In this document: positions 1 through 13,340 of the stretch, one piece after another
Layout: each line of letters opens with the position of its first letter
Position numbering within the stretch: the stretch's first letter is position 1
Source: Trichoplusia ni
Taxonomy: Eukaryota > Arthropoda > Insecta > Lepidoptera > Noctuidae
Assembly (NCBI RefSeq): GCF_003590095.1
Contig: NC_039497.1
Coordinates: 5,266,691 to 5,330,690, forward strand
Direction: 5' to 3'
Length of the DNA: 64,000 nt
Notes under the pieces: generated by a model
What the model saw: only the letters and a program-made list of their open reading frames with translations
The model's database searches: none
What the model was told of the DNA's origin: nothing
Made by a program: the position numbers and the translations under genes

Positions 1-1290
1 AAATAAATTTGCGTTTAAATATAGCTCCATAATTCCATGTTAAGAAAGTAATTTATAAAATTGCGTTTAAAATGATTCCTACAAATACCTATTAGTAGTA
101 GTCATGACGATGGAAAAATCAAACACTATTAAAAAATAATTCTCCTCGACCTTGGCTGGCCTAACATGAATAAATCGGGACACATTTAGGCAGGCAGTCT
201 GCAGACGGGAGCAGGCGATGGGAGGTCTGCTGGCATTAATTGAAAGCAAAGCGACGGAGTCTCGTCACGTTGCCCGAATCGCTAATAGTTTCGCTCACGG
301 CCGACAGACGACCCTGGCATAACCACTTACAGTCTCATTATCCATGTTTTAGTCAAGTTTTATGTGTCTGGACGTATCATGGTTACTGCGAGTTTTGGTT
401 TAGCCTTTTCGGCATAGAAAGTTAAAATAATAAAAGTAGATTATGTTCAGTAAATTTCAGTGTCATATTTATCTAGGTTGGGACCTCAGTTTCTCATGAT
501 AACGCCTACTATCCTTTTAGACATTATGACATTATATATTATTCTATTTATATATTCTGGGAAAAATAATATCTTTTTATTTCTGCTATAAAACCAATTT
601 GTCGTGAAAAGTTCAAGGTTGAATAGCAAGAATTCAACATTTACTGGCATGGTTATACGTAAAACAATACAACGAGGCTTGAAAAACAAATTATAATTGG
701 CTTTCTTTAATCAATTCTGTTGTGTTTAATAAATTTAATGTTTTCTGTACTTTATAATGGATACATCAAAATATTATAATACCATGTTTTATTAAAGGAA
801 GCCTTTCACAAAACAAAGGATTTTTGTTCATTGCTCTGAACAACTATAAAGAATCTCCTTTTAAAATATAATAAGAAATGGCTCCTCAGACAATGCATAA
901 ACTCAAGGCAACAATTAACTGGTTCATGAAACAACGAAGCGTTTTCTACCCAAAAAAACCCTAAGCAAATCAATACACAATACCAATCTAATAGTGTAAT
1001 TTGGGACCCCACCTAGCAACAGTATAAAAACACCCATAAATAATAATTCAGGCGGACATCTTCCCATCCATTAAGGTGCAGACCTAATGCACTCGCCGCG
1101 CTGTAATTATTCACGTAGCTGTATCGGACAACTTGTATACGCTGCACGTAGCCACAACAAAGAAGAATAGAGAAAATCCACTCCGCAATGTGCAAATAGA
1201 GGAAGATGCAACTGTACTTGTATTGTAATGTAGGTTATCCAAGATATATGGATGGCATAGGTAAGTTTTAAAAGGAAGAATTATATAAAA
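1..1290. other. AT-rich non-coding DNA, no gene seen
   Basis: No reading frame here has coding character. The open frames are short, AT-rich and resemble nothing I know. I see no repeat, RNA gene or clear promoter. Confidence 0.6.
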
Positions 1291-1515
1291 ATACTAGCTG
1301 ACCCAGCAAACGTTGTTTTGCCGATTTTTTTTTTCTAGTTGTATGTATCTTTAGTGCAACATTAATTTTTTTTTTTTTTTTGTATGAAAAATAGATGTTG
1401 TTCTATGCTCAGACCTACCCAATATGTATACAAAATTTCATAAAAATCGCTCCAACCGTTTCGGAGGAGTACGGTAACTAACATCGAGACACGGGAATTT
1501 TATATATCACACGTA
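1291..1515 (+). repeat. Dispersed interspersed-repeat remnant (non-LTR/SINE-like)
   Basis: The block opens with 'actagctgacccagcaaacg' and 'ttgttttgcc', carries long T tracts in the middle, and ends with 'aatttcataaaaatcgctcc', 'aaccgtttcggaggagtacg' and 'gggaattttatatat'. From general knowledge, this set of opening and closing phrases recurs in many arthropod genomes, notably Lepidoptera, as the tail of a high-copy retroposon-like family. I assign the class (non-LTR or RTE-like tail versus SINE) only tentatively. There is no open reading frame, so this is a non-autonomous or 5'-truncated copy. No clear target-site duplication is visible. Confidence 0.6.
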
Positions 1516-4500
1516 GATTTTTTTACAGATAAATTTTGTAGCACGTTAAAAGTATGTACATTCAGAGATAATTAGCTTTTCATGTGCTTGTTTAATATAA
1601 AAATAAGTCCGTAACTTAACAATGGTTTACAGTTACGACATACAAACGTAATAATAAAAACGGTTCTAGACAGGTTTTTAGGTCATTTTGTTTGTTTGAC
1701 AGACAGGCGGTAGTAGTAAGAACTAACAGACTAATCCTCTTTCATAAGATACACAGTTGTTTTACTGCAATGGCTTTGACGTGTGACACGTAACTCTAAG
1801 CTCGTCACTCGTCCGCGGCCATCAACTTAATGCGTTCTAAAGCGGCCGTTAACTGATCTCTTCTAGGGCTGCCCGGCTGGCACACCGAAGACTATATAGC
1901 AAATGTGGACTTATATATTTTTTACACGTCTGTATCTTCAAAGATAAATTTTAACATAACATGGGACAAAATGAAAAAAATCTGTTCTGTTTAAATTAAT
2001 TTAAGGTTTATTTCGAGTCTGACATACACAATGTTACGGAGAACCAATTTCATCTATGAGACTCCATCATTATTAATAATCCAATCAAGCGAGCAAACCC
2101 GCAGGCCAATATAATACCGATTAACAATGTCTACATACCAAGTTCATTTGAAATTTAGATTTCTCATTTCGATAACAAGACGTTAGTGTACAAACAAACC
2201 ATGAACATAGTTAGCAGTAACCCATAGCCATTGTTCGACGTAATTGAAGGGGGCGTCCCCTCAAGCTTACAATCATTTCCGAAAACGCTTTGTTTGCATT
2301 TTGGGTGCACATTAGGGCTACTACATCCTCAAAAACCCGCAAGACAGATCCAACGGACTTTCCATTAGAAGTTCTGAAAATTGTGATGTACCCTTTGTGC
2401 CAACCCTAATGCCCAAGGATAAAGCGAATGGGAATTTGATTCGGACGTTAAAGAGCTGTTTTTTTTTAGTGTGCAACTTGATGCGACGGTATCCGAGCTT
2501 ATTAATGTGTCAATAAACTGAATAGGTTCAATGACCTTTAGGGGTTGTTTATATTTTAGTTACTGACCGTAGGCATTATTACGTTTACATTTTTTTTTTT
2601 TAAGAAATATTAAAAATATGTAAGATTGTTTTAGAACAGATTCATTTGTCATATCACTGTATCTACTAGCATTAAGGAAAACCACTTTCTTATTGTATCC
2701 CATATTTTATTTGAATGCTGTGTTTGCCGATTAATATTGTACACAATGGACTTTTACTATTGTACTATGTAACTTTGGCATAAAAATGTGTAACAATTGT
2801 AGGCGAATCATTTAAAATAAAATAAAAATAAAATTATTACATCGAAAAAAATGTGATTGGTTTGTTTTTCGATTACACCTATTAATGACCAATTTATATC
2901 ATTAGTGGAAACTAAGAGTGTAACTACAATTCACAGAATGAATTGTGTTACTTGCATAAAACTATTTAGTAAGCTTAATTGCTGTGGAGAGCTCTTGTAT
3001 TGCCATTCGTTAATTTATCGATATCTGAACTGATTACTATAGTTGCAACTTTCGCAAACTATTTATCACCACAGTTAAAAATTCTATCTAAGTTAGACAG
3101 TGTTCTATCTAAGTTAAATTACTTTTCAGAAAAATAAAAGAAAGACTTTGAATACTGTCTTAGAAAATAAAAGAGATACGTAAATTAATTACAGAAAATG
3201 AAAATATTTAACTATTTAATATAGTTTATTTTATGTATTGTTGAGAAAAATAGCCATGTAAAGGAATCTGCAGTATAAAATTACCTGAATTTTACTTTTA
3301 AGCTGATTTAAGATACCGGAAAAGTGACTGATATAAGAAGAAAATATGAAAAGCACTACTACATTGATACAACAAAGTTGTTTCGAGAAACAACTACGGC
3401 GTAGCAAAGTGCTACACGTCACCGTAGCTGCTACAAAACTACGTCGTAGGAGTAATGTTATATTCAGTAGAATTTTGACAACATTAGATTCAGAAAACAA
3501 GTAGGAAAATAAAGTTAAAGTTATTTTAAAGTCTTACGTGCTTGTAGACTGCTGTATATTGAATGAGGCTTACCTGGAAAAGATAAAGTTGGTTGAGTAT
3601 AGCGGTGGCAAAATAAACACTTTCATATAGGCCAGAAGTTTTACTAACTTGGCAATTTAACTACGAGCCGACACATGAATCGTGCATATAAAAAAGCAGT
3701 TTTAGATTGCCACATGATATATAAGGTTTCAGTCTATATAAATTACTTTTGTTATAAGGCTCTAGATCAATGATTACTCTATTATTACTGCTTCTATTTT
3801 AATGATTAATAAATTACCTAAAACATATTGTTCTGACAACCAGATTGCAATGGCAGTGGAAATGTAACAGCCAAACATTAATAATTTATTAGATTCAACC
3901 TCATTATTTATCTATGAATTTGAAAACGATTTAAGAAAAAAGGGGTCTAAAATTAATCAACGTTAGTAAAAAATAAACACAAAATTGTACATCACTTGGC
4001 TCTATGGTTTAGCTCAAGCCTTAATGTAATTAACTAGTAAAAAGCAAACACGTCAACAAGCCGGTTGTGTAAATAAGTTTAGCCGCTCGATTCAGGCCAC
4101 CTACAGCGCTAAAACAAAGTTAGCTTCTGTAATGAACGAGCTACTATCGCCTCGGAGATCACTAATTACAGACTACCCTCCATGAAAATGAAAACGTGTT
4201 GAGGACTGAAATAAAATTAGGTTTACGTTGTAACGTGTTGGCTGTCTTCAGACTTATTCGATTAGACACCATTTACTAGAAAATAAATACAGTATTTGAT
4301 GTATTTCAACACGTACTAAAAGGTTATTCTTAGAAATCCGAATTAACTTTATAAAACTTGTGACTGAGCTAGACTTAGATCAATTAAAAATAAATTGATT
4401 AGCTAATGGGTGGCTAGTCAGAGAGCGTCTGATGTTAGACTTGTGTACCGTGAAGCGTCTTCTGAGAGAGAGGGGTGAAAGTCACGACTGAGATTGAGAT

Positions 4501-5940
4501 TACAGAGTTATAACTGACTTCAGATTTGTGTCTGATTGGTCCGAGTCGGGTGAGATTGTCAGCATACATTAGTCAGGCATGAGATATGACAGACACACGC
4601 GACTTTGTCCATCTGAAGGCAGTGACAGATGTGTGGCAACCAAAAAATCAGGCAAGTTAGTAACAAAGTAAACTGGCATACGACCAAACTTATGCGAATA
4701 ATTTTAGAAACAAGTTCGAAGGATCGAATAAGTTTTTATTAAAAATAACATTTACATATCTTATTTAAACTGAACATTCGTATGCTATTAAGCACTGGAT
4801 AGCGAGATAAACTAAGCATTAGTAGTCTTGTCTTGAGCTATCATCAATTAAGGCGGGTCTTTGACACCGGGTGAGGCCGTGACTTGCGGATCAGACTTCT
4901 CTGCTCTAAAGCTTCTAATGGTTTATTGATGTTAGCTGTCAAATCATGGCTTTCGTCAGTTCATAGAGTAAACAATGACATTATAATACTACTATGCAAT
5001 TAACACATAGCTTCCCATAGTACGGATCGTTTGTAGGCGTAGATTTCTTTAATTACAAAAGAAGATATTTTCGGTCTTATAATTTTTAGAAAACTCATCA
5101 TTTCAGTAGGTATGTAATCTTAGGACTGTGTACACATGGATTACATAAGAATATAGGTTTAGATCTTCATCATTATTACAGTCTTAGAACGGCGACGGGT
5201 AAAGTGGGGTCAAGCCTAAACAAATTCAATATTGCCAAGACTAACGCATACATAGCTGTCTCTTGTTCTCGAGTGGCCATCCAGAGATCCGTCAAGCGAA
5301 ACAGAGCACTTACATTCCGTATAGCGTGGTCAAGTTCGCACATCGGTCCTGTTTTAAGAAGCCCACAGTAAACCTGCTGGGTCCTGACAAAGTTTGGACC
5401 GCAGTAATTGGTTAACACGTCAACAACTTTGGACGTCAGATTTAAGTTGGTTTGAGACTTACGCCCGACACTAAAGCCAGACTGAAACTTTAGATTACAA
5501 AGGGGCCAACTTTGGACAACAATTACAAAAAATGTCTTATAAATAATATAATTGATATCTTAATAGGCTTTTGAAGAATTTGAATTAAAGCATTTAGATT
5601 GTCTTTTTTTAAGAAATAATTGGATTTTGAGCTATTCAAATGGTTTTACTACGGTGAAACAATCCACAACATACTTCTACAAAATGAACTGAAACTATAT
5701 AATTATATTTAAAAAAGCTAATTAAAAAACTAAATAACAGACCGTATTTAGTGTAATTCGACGTGAGAGTATCTGGTAATAGCTAATTGTTTTCGCGGAG
5801 AGTGCAGCCGGCTGTAGTTATCAAATAACGGGTACATACGAACCGCCCCGGTCCAGACCGGCCTGGTTATAATGATAAGTGCAAGACTGGTTTTGGACAT
5901 TCACTTTGTATAGAAATAGTAAAAATGTTATATTATTTTT
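1516..5940. other. AT-rich non-coding DNA with a CTACG/CGTAG-rich patch
   Basis: No gene is supported. A patch at 3394-3450 is dense in CTACG/CGTAG words. Just before it, a perfect 8-bp hairpin (AGTTGTTT, loop CGAG, AAACAACT) lies at 3376-3395. An 89-codon minus-strand open frame across the patch owes its repeated Leu-Leu-Arg-Arg-Ser runs to these words, so it is not good evidence for a gene. The rest shows no recognisable feature. Confidence 0.5.
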
Positions 5941-5981
5941 AAGCTGACAATGTAATACCAGAAGTATTACAGTGTCAGCTT
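5941..5981. repeat. Compact hairpin, 18-bp stem with 5-nt loop
   Basis: The left arm (5941-5958) and right arm (5964-5981) are inverted complements at 17 of 18 positions. They enclose the loop CAGAA. The sequence sits in AT-rich non-coding DNA. The stem is short for a microRNA precursor and has almost no loop, so a small MITE remnant, a cruciform-forming site or chance are all possible. Confidence 0.7.
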
Positions 5982-8900
5982 TTAAGAAGAAGCTATTATT
6001 TTTCCTTTCTTATTACATACAAAAAATAGTAGGGGTGTCTAAAAAATTGTACGGGTGATTTTCTTATGAGAAACCTTTAAATAAAGCATTTGTATAAATG
6101 AAACATTATTTAAAAAAGAACTTTTACAGAATAGTAAACCAACACATGAAATCACCAAAATATTAAAAAAAATACTTCAAAAATCCAACTGATTCATCAC
6201 CAATGAATGAAACCAATTAAAGTAAATCACGTCCGATGTTTTTCCCTTGTTTCAGACAGGCTACAATAAAAGCGACAATAACAAACATCAGAACAGCCAC
6301 CGACGTGATTAATCTATTTGCGCGAATGTTCAAACGAATTGTTCTGACACAGACAAAATTCATCTGTAATGTCTATATTACAGAAAAACATTTAAATGAT
6401 TATAACCGAACAGTAACAATGTTTTAAACATTTTTGTGTCCGAAAATGAATCATTTTGCTTGATGAAAGTCATATTCTATTTTCAATACCGCTCTAGTGC
6501 GACTTGTGCTCGTTTGATAAAGGGCTTCATACAAATAGGTTAAAAATATAAAAAGCAATTGATCAGCCATTTACGACCATACTAATCATTGCATAATAAA
6601 ACGGTATGTAGGCAACAGAAATACATCTGTGTAAATTTCGACTGTGCTGTTATCAAGGTTGAGATATAGCCTGGTAACAAATAGAAAGCAAATATTTTGT
6701 TAAGGAAATCCAAAGATAAGCCATGGATATTCTAATTTTTTCGTTAGACATACAAATGCACTTACAAACACAATAACGTGCTATATTATAGTGAACATAT
6801 TTCTAATATTTGATCAATGCTCAATTTGGATTACTTGACGACATCAAAGAGCACAATGAAGCTATAATAAGAACAGACAAGTGGAGTTGAATGCCCTATT
6901 TCGTCGATTTCCAATACGTGAGACAGAGAGATACGACGATGACGCAAGACATTTCGCCGCAGTATGCCTTGACCCTCAGAGAAATGGAAATACAAAACAT
7001 TCCCAACATGAGACAAAAGACAATAAACTTAGCGAGCCTTCATACAGACGTCATTCAGAGTCGCCATCCCTATGTATATTGCATCGGAATATGTCTGTCT
7101 GATTAAAACAACTTGGTATTTCGTTTCCCAGGATTGGACATATTAAAAATAAATATTTGAGAATCAAAATCAAATATTTTGACGATAATTTGTTTTGAGA
7201 TCTGTAGCCCTTCGTCAAAAAACGAAAGCTGTGAAACTCTTCCCTCTACTCAAGCATTAAACTCCACCAGCAACATAATGTAAACATAGTTACATATTAA
7301 AACTTCTGTTTGCTACGTAGTCGGTATGCGTAGCGGGTCTACGACGTAGCACCGTAGCGTCGTAGCTCGAGAGCTAGGGATTACAGGTGAAGCTCGGCTC
7401 AATGAGCGCTAATTCTCTAGCGACAGTTCACAAAACTACGGCAACTTGACTAGAATTCACCTTTAAAGATAATCTGAGAATATGTAAGTATGATGTTTGC
7501 GTAACTATTTTAATTGAAATTTGAATAATGGAAATTTATTAAGTAAAATTAAACAATAATATGACTACCTTTTATTATTAATTTTCTTATCAGGTTTTAA
7601 AATTACTTATGCCACATCTACATAACGGTAAACACAAATCGCATTCTGATCATACTAAAATCGCATGAAAGAAAAAACAGCAAACTACCCTCATCTTTTT
7701 TTATTTTCTATACAATTTTATGTGAGAAAATCCGTATAGTATTATAGTAGTCTATCAGCGTGTCGGCAGGGTTGTTGTCCTAGTCACGTTAACGACGCTC
7801 GTTAGTCTAGCCGTAGGGGTGCGGGAAGAGGGGGGTGCCGGACACTCCCACCATGCATCACTTTCTTTATAACGTCGGTAAAGCGAAAGATTTATGGTCG
7901 AATAATAAAACGCAACTGCTAAGTTGCAGTTGAATCAAAAGCAAAATCAAAGTGTGAAACAATGACAAAAAGACGTTTAAGAACTTTTTTAGTATGTTTG
8001 TGACTGAGGGACTTAACTTCATATGCACTCTTACGTTCTTTTTTTTCGTCGTCCAACACATATTTATACCTAAATAATTGATCTTGATATCCTTCTCTCT
8101 TCTCTTCTTTATACAAGCAAAGATCAGTTCGTAATTACTCATCAGCAGTAACAGTAAAGAAGTAAAGTTAATTAGTTCGAGCCACTCAGGATTTACGCCA
8201 GCGTGTACGTACCAGGTGTTTTAACACGAAATTACATATTTATATGAGCGTTGAATATAAAATGACGAAAGTGTGGTTATGACGTCCTTAGTCCAACGAG
8301 TAGCCTAACCGTAAGTTAAGCATACATAAGTGAAAAGGTGATATGTTGTCAACTGTCTGCCCTCGCCAGCTCGCCCGGGCTAAATATAGTTGGGGACATA
8401 AAAACAACGCTCGTCAGGCGGCCGTGTAATGTGATATTAAGCCGAATATTAGTGTATTTATTTCGGTAATGATGAACGAATTTATTTAATTCTATTTATC
8501 TGAAAGAAAGCATAAGTTTGGTTTATCTTAGAAAGAATGTGTTTTTTTACTCAAAATTATTAACATTGCAGTAGAGATAAATAACGGTTGAAAAAAATAT
8601 CGTCTGTAAAAATATCGTCAAACGCCGAAAACGAAAATTAAGTTATACTCCCATTAAACATTCACATATCTATAATCCTATTGGCGGTTATAATTCCATT
8701 AACAACACATTTAAAATCGAATATTTAATAGCTTTTAAAAATGAGAGTGCTCTACAAAGGCTGTATACGGTCGGGCCACACAATCAAACGCTCGGCTCCT
8801 GCGGTTCACTCGACAATGTCAAAAGAACCGGTCAATGGTGACCACAGTTTCCATCGCAACCAGCAATGTATACGCTCTACGCTTTGATCTACTTGTACCT

Positions 8901-11900
8901 ATAAAACAAATGAGTGGGACTTATTTGGGTTACTCAGTCTCGAAAACAAAACTTCTAATGAATTGGAGTCACATTATTTTAGGACAAGTGACATGGTTTA
9001 GTCTAGTGAACCCAATACATACGTAATGCAAACTGTCTGATGGTTCAGATTCAATTTCTAAGTTCAGGTCCGGTGTAGCCACTTTCCGTGATTAAAATTT
9101 TATAATTAAAAGAGACCTTATACAACTTAACTTATACTTTACATATTTTCGTAAAAATGTTGGACTCCTATCAACCGAGAAATGTCTCTACAAAATTATC
9201 TCGTTGCTAGGCGGAGTTCGGCTTGGCAACAAACTGGCACATTCGTTCTATCCTCATTGGTCGGCAAATAAAAGAAAGAAGCGGAAACATTTGACATATA
9301 TCCATTAGCCAACAAGCTTGCGGTAGACTCTGCCGAAGCCCTGACCTTGCTGAGTGACCTCGGAAATGTCCGCAGCCACTTAAAGACAAAAAAAACTAAA
9401 ATGTCTATAAGAATCTAAAAGATTAACTAATCATTGAGCTTAAGGCTAAAGCTAGTGACCAAAATCCACTAAACTCTAAATATCAAAGATAAAAATATTT
9501 TTGACGAAATTAATAATTTTTCACCGGCATAGCTTCTAGCATTTGTCTTGACCTAAAATAGAACTGTCACATCAATTATAATTTATTACTCTCGTACAAC
9601 AGGTAATCCCGACAGTTAAACAAAGCAATAATTTTCTCGGAATTCATTTGATCCCGCTTTATACTGATACTTTTCAGCGAAAATATTTAATTTTCATAAC
9701 AATGTCTGTAAATATTTTAATAACGTTTTATAGGTGTAATAAACTTTTTTATCCGTAAATTTTGTGATTAGGTAAATTAGATAAATAAAAGTGGGAGAAT
9801 AAAAACATGGACAATCATAAATATGCACGAACGCAGCAGTTTCTAGTTTCGACAATGTCTCAACGTGAGTGGAATAAAAATGGTCGAACACTATGCTTAG
9901 CGGACTTATTCTCTGCACGGATAACACCTTTATATTTTCCGTGAAGATTTATCATTGTTGTTGGACAAAAAAAATGAGTTCTGTCCACCCTTAACCCTTG
10001 GAGATATATTGTGACCCTTTTTTTTGAAATTTGAAAACTACAAAGCCAATTGCGAGGTTAACCTTAAGACGATACGACATTTTATATCTTATTTTACTCA
10101 TTCTCATGTGTTTCTACGATCGTATTCAAATCCACATCGTTATTTCAGTCCTCAAACACCTCTAATGGTACGATACGCATATTGATTGGAAGCTTACCGC
10201 CGGCCAGTAATAGTGGGTCATTCCAATGAGAAACGGCTTCACGCCAAGATAACTCGCAGGCTTGGTGATCTGCCAGGATAGTTACGTAACTAAAAAGGTT
10301 ACTTTGCAAGTTACAGTAAATGGAACCGAAAAACAACCAACAGACAAATCTAATAATGAAATATTGATGGTCTTTTTTGAGTATATTTTTTTAGACAAGA
10401 GGAAACGAAATTATTTATGCATGACCTACTTGTAATTGATCCCACTCACACAACCACCACTTATCAAAATGACTGGAGAAAATCTCTAATAGAAAGTAAG
10501 TCTAAAGCTATAAATCATTGGTTTGAGACAGCCGGTCAACTTCATTCAAGTCTCGGCATCTGTTACTTGAGAGACGTAAAATCCAAGCACTATATTAGAT
10601 TAACTACACTTTAAAGGGCGGCCGTCCTTAATGGCCTCGCAGATGGATTGAACTGAGAAAGTTAGACTCGTTTCAGACTGGAATAGCCAGTTAAGGACTA
10701 GAAGACACATAAATGATTCTAAAAAAGATTTAATAATGAGTTTGAGTCAAGAGGGCGATTGTTAAATTGGAATATAATGTTCGTAAGAACTGGGAATTAA
10801 ACTAATCCAAGTTTAATTTCATGTATATCGAGATTTCCACGAATACTTTGTCCTTCGTCCATAATCGTGACTCAGTGTTTTGCTTTTCTATGACAATAAT
10901 GATGCCGCCTACACTCACAAATAGATCGATGCGTTCTTTCGTTATATCGTCATAGTTATATACCTAAACTTTATCTAACTTATTGTTGAAAATTGTAAAC
11001 TAATGTTGCACGAAAGCATAAATTAAAACTAAGAAAACATTCATAACAGTATTTTTAACTACAATAAATAATAATGTCACCGGATTCAATGTGAGTTTTC
11101 TTAGTCAAATCTCCGTCTATAGTCTCCGACGCTTCGGTTTGCTAAGTCTAGTATTTGCAAATAGACTTGATTTAGTGTCCAGTGGGCGAACCGCTCTGTC
11201 CCTCAAGTAAACATGCATGCAGGGCCGAGGGCCGGGGACGGAGCGACACCTAAATAAGGTTAATAGCACACTGTTTAGGAGGGTGCCTAACGAGGGTACC
11301 TGCAGCCCTTTGTCCGACTGATTGCTCGCGATTTTTAAACACAGTTTCGAAAGAAAGGTTTTTCGCCAAAATATTTAAATGGACTCCTCTTTTGTAGTCA
11401 ATGTTTATGTGATTATTTCGCCACAATAAATAAAAGGGAATTATCGTTAACGAGTTAACTCAGTAAATTGTGCGGGATTTCGAAACAGAAATATTTTTGC
11501 GAAATAAATTTAATAAAAAAGACGTTATTTACAAACAAATGTGTCAAAATAACCAATTTTAAGTAACAGCTGTTATTTCGATTTGGTGATTGGTGATTTG
11601 CTGCTGTTCTCATAGTATATTATAATTCGCATAACATCTGAAGTTTACAGAAATTTGGCTCTTCAGAATCAAACCCACGCCTAACCTTTGCGCAGAATAC
11701 CACATAACACTGCAGTCTAACTCTTATCACAAGAAAATCTTTATATCGATTAGCTATTCGATTGATTGCATAAACAACGTTTTTTACAGAAACCTAGTTG
11801 CGTAACGACGATATGATCATTTAAAGAAATGCTTCATAACAAATAAGCCGTAACTGAAATCTCGTAATAAAGAAAAGCCGTATTATCATCGAAAGTTAAT

Positions 11901-12900
11901 TAAACCTATAAATTAACGGAACGATACCCGAGAACCCGAGATATTCAGTGAGATACTAACTGATAAACAATGAAGGCAAACAGGAACACTCTTAACAATT
12001 AAAATGAGCCGCAGTTAAGGCATCCGCGGACAATTAACTGTGACTAAAAGACCATCGATGAAATTCTGGGTTTAAATTAACCGCGCCGAATAGCTCATTA
12101 GGTTATCTCTTGATACTTACTTATTAAGCATATTATCTTTAATTTATTTTGAATGAGAAAAAAAATTTAAAACTTTTGAATTACTATAATTTTGAATCGC
12201 CTCGATAAAAATAATTGATGAAAAGATTCCAATTTCAATACACTAATTAAACATACAAGAATTATAACTAAGAAGAGACTTCACAAAAGTTTCATAAAAA
12301 AACTTAATTTTTCTCCCTGTACAAGAACAATTTGTTTTAGTCTTCGTTTATATTGCTGAAAGTTTGTAGCGGAAAAACCAAATTGCGACGCCGGCAAAGT
12401 TGAGATTAAACTCTGTCCTAGATTTTATAGGGAATATCATAAGCCTTCGACGTTTTCAATTTATCGCTTTAGTTGAATATAGTGTAATCTTTTGTATGTA
12501 ACCTTAACCGACTCACTTAATGATAACGGAATGGATAAAAGTAGTACAAGCAAGGCTATGGCTAAGGTTATACAAAGCACGCTATACTAACATTAACAGT
12601 AATGTACCAAAAATAAATCAAAACTAAGTAGATTAGATTTTACTAACCACTTATTTTTTGGTACCTAAGTACCGTAATAAAAGTTTTCCGTTATCTACCA
12701 ACATTTCAAACGTACATAAGTTGAATTAAAAACTCTTTACATAACCGGCACTTTTTAAACCCGGTAAAATGAAGTAACCTCAACTTTCTTACTTAAAACA
12801 GTTATTTTAAAATTCTTGCTTCTCAATACACTTACTAATGCTAAAATTGTAATGTTATGTAATAAACAAGTATTTTTTTTTCAACTAGAGAACAGTTACA
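5982..12900. other. AT-rich non-coding DNA, no gene seen
   Basis: No coding region is supported. A second CTACG/CGTAG-dense patch lies at 7312-7375. A MEF2-like CTAAATATAG site lies at about 8390-8399, inside a slightly more GC-rich stretch (8350-8430). A moderately GC-rich patch at about 11160-11330 has no open frame of note. Open frames of 60-90 codons are scattered and unrecognised. Confidence 0.5.
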
Positions 12901-13340
12901 AAACCATTACAACTGCAATACGGGCGCGGAACTCCAGCGCCATCTATTGGCCGCCAAACATCCGGGCCTGAACGCCGAACACGCCGCATACCTTAATTCG
13001 AAAAAACTTACCAATAATGTGTGAACCGATGAATTTAAATTACGAATTTAATAAGAATGATTTGTTCTGTCAGTGCACTCACAGGGAATAGTATTGTCAT
13101 ACACAATAACACAAGATCACAGTTGTTTGTGAGCGCGAGTGTACAAGCAAGCACTAGGTGTACAGTGAGCGGCAGTCGTGGTGCGTGGCGCGGTCGTGCA
13201 GGGCGGGCCGGCGACGCGGGCGGACTGCCGCGGCGCGCCCCGCTGCGCCCGGCGCCCCCGGCATGCGCGCCATAACCTAACCCCGTACCGACGTCCCCGA
13301 GACAAAGAATACGCGACGCTAAGATGTGACAACCCAAACT
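12901..13340. promoter_or_regulatory. GC-rich island, candidate promoter with CTCF-like motif
   Basis: A strongly GC-rich, CpG-rich core (about 13180-13275) stands out against AT-rich surroundings. Upstream, AGCGCCATCTATTGGCC at 12936-12952 resembles the reverse form of the CTCF core, an insulator protein motif. A TCAGTG initiator-like word lies near 13069. Short open frames occur on both strands across the core, as expected where stop codons are rare, so I do not call a gene. It may be the promoter and 5' exon of an unseen transcript, or a regulatory island. Strand is undetermined. Confidence 0.3.
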
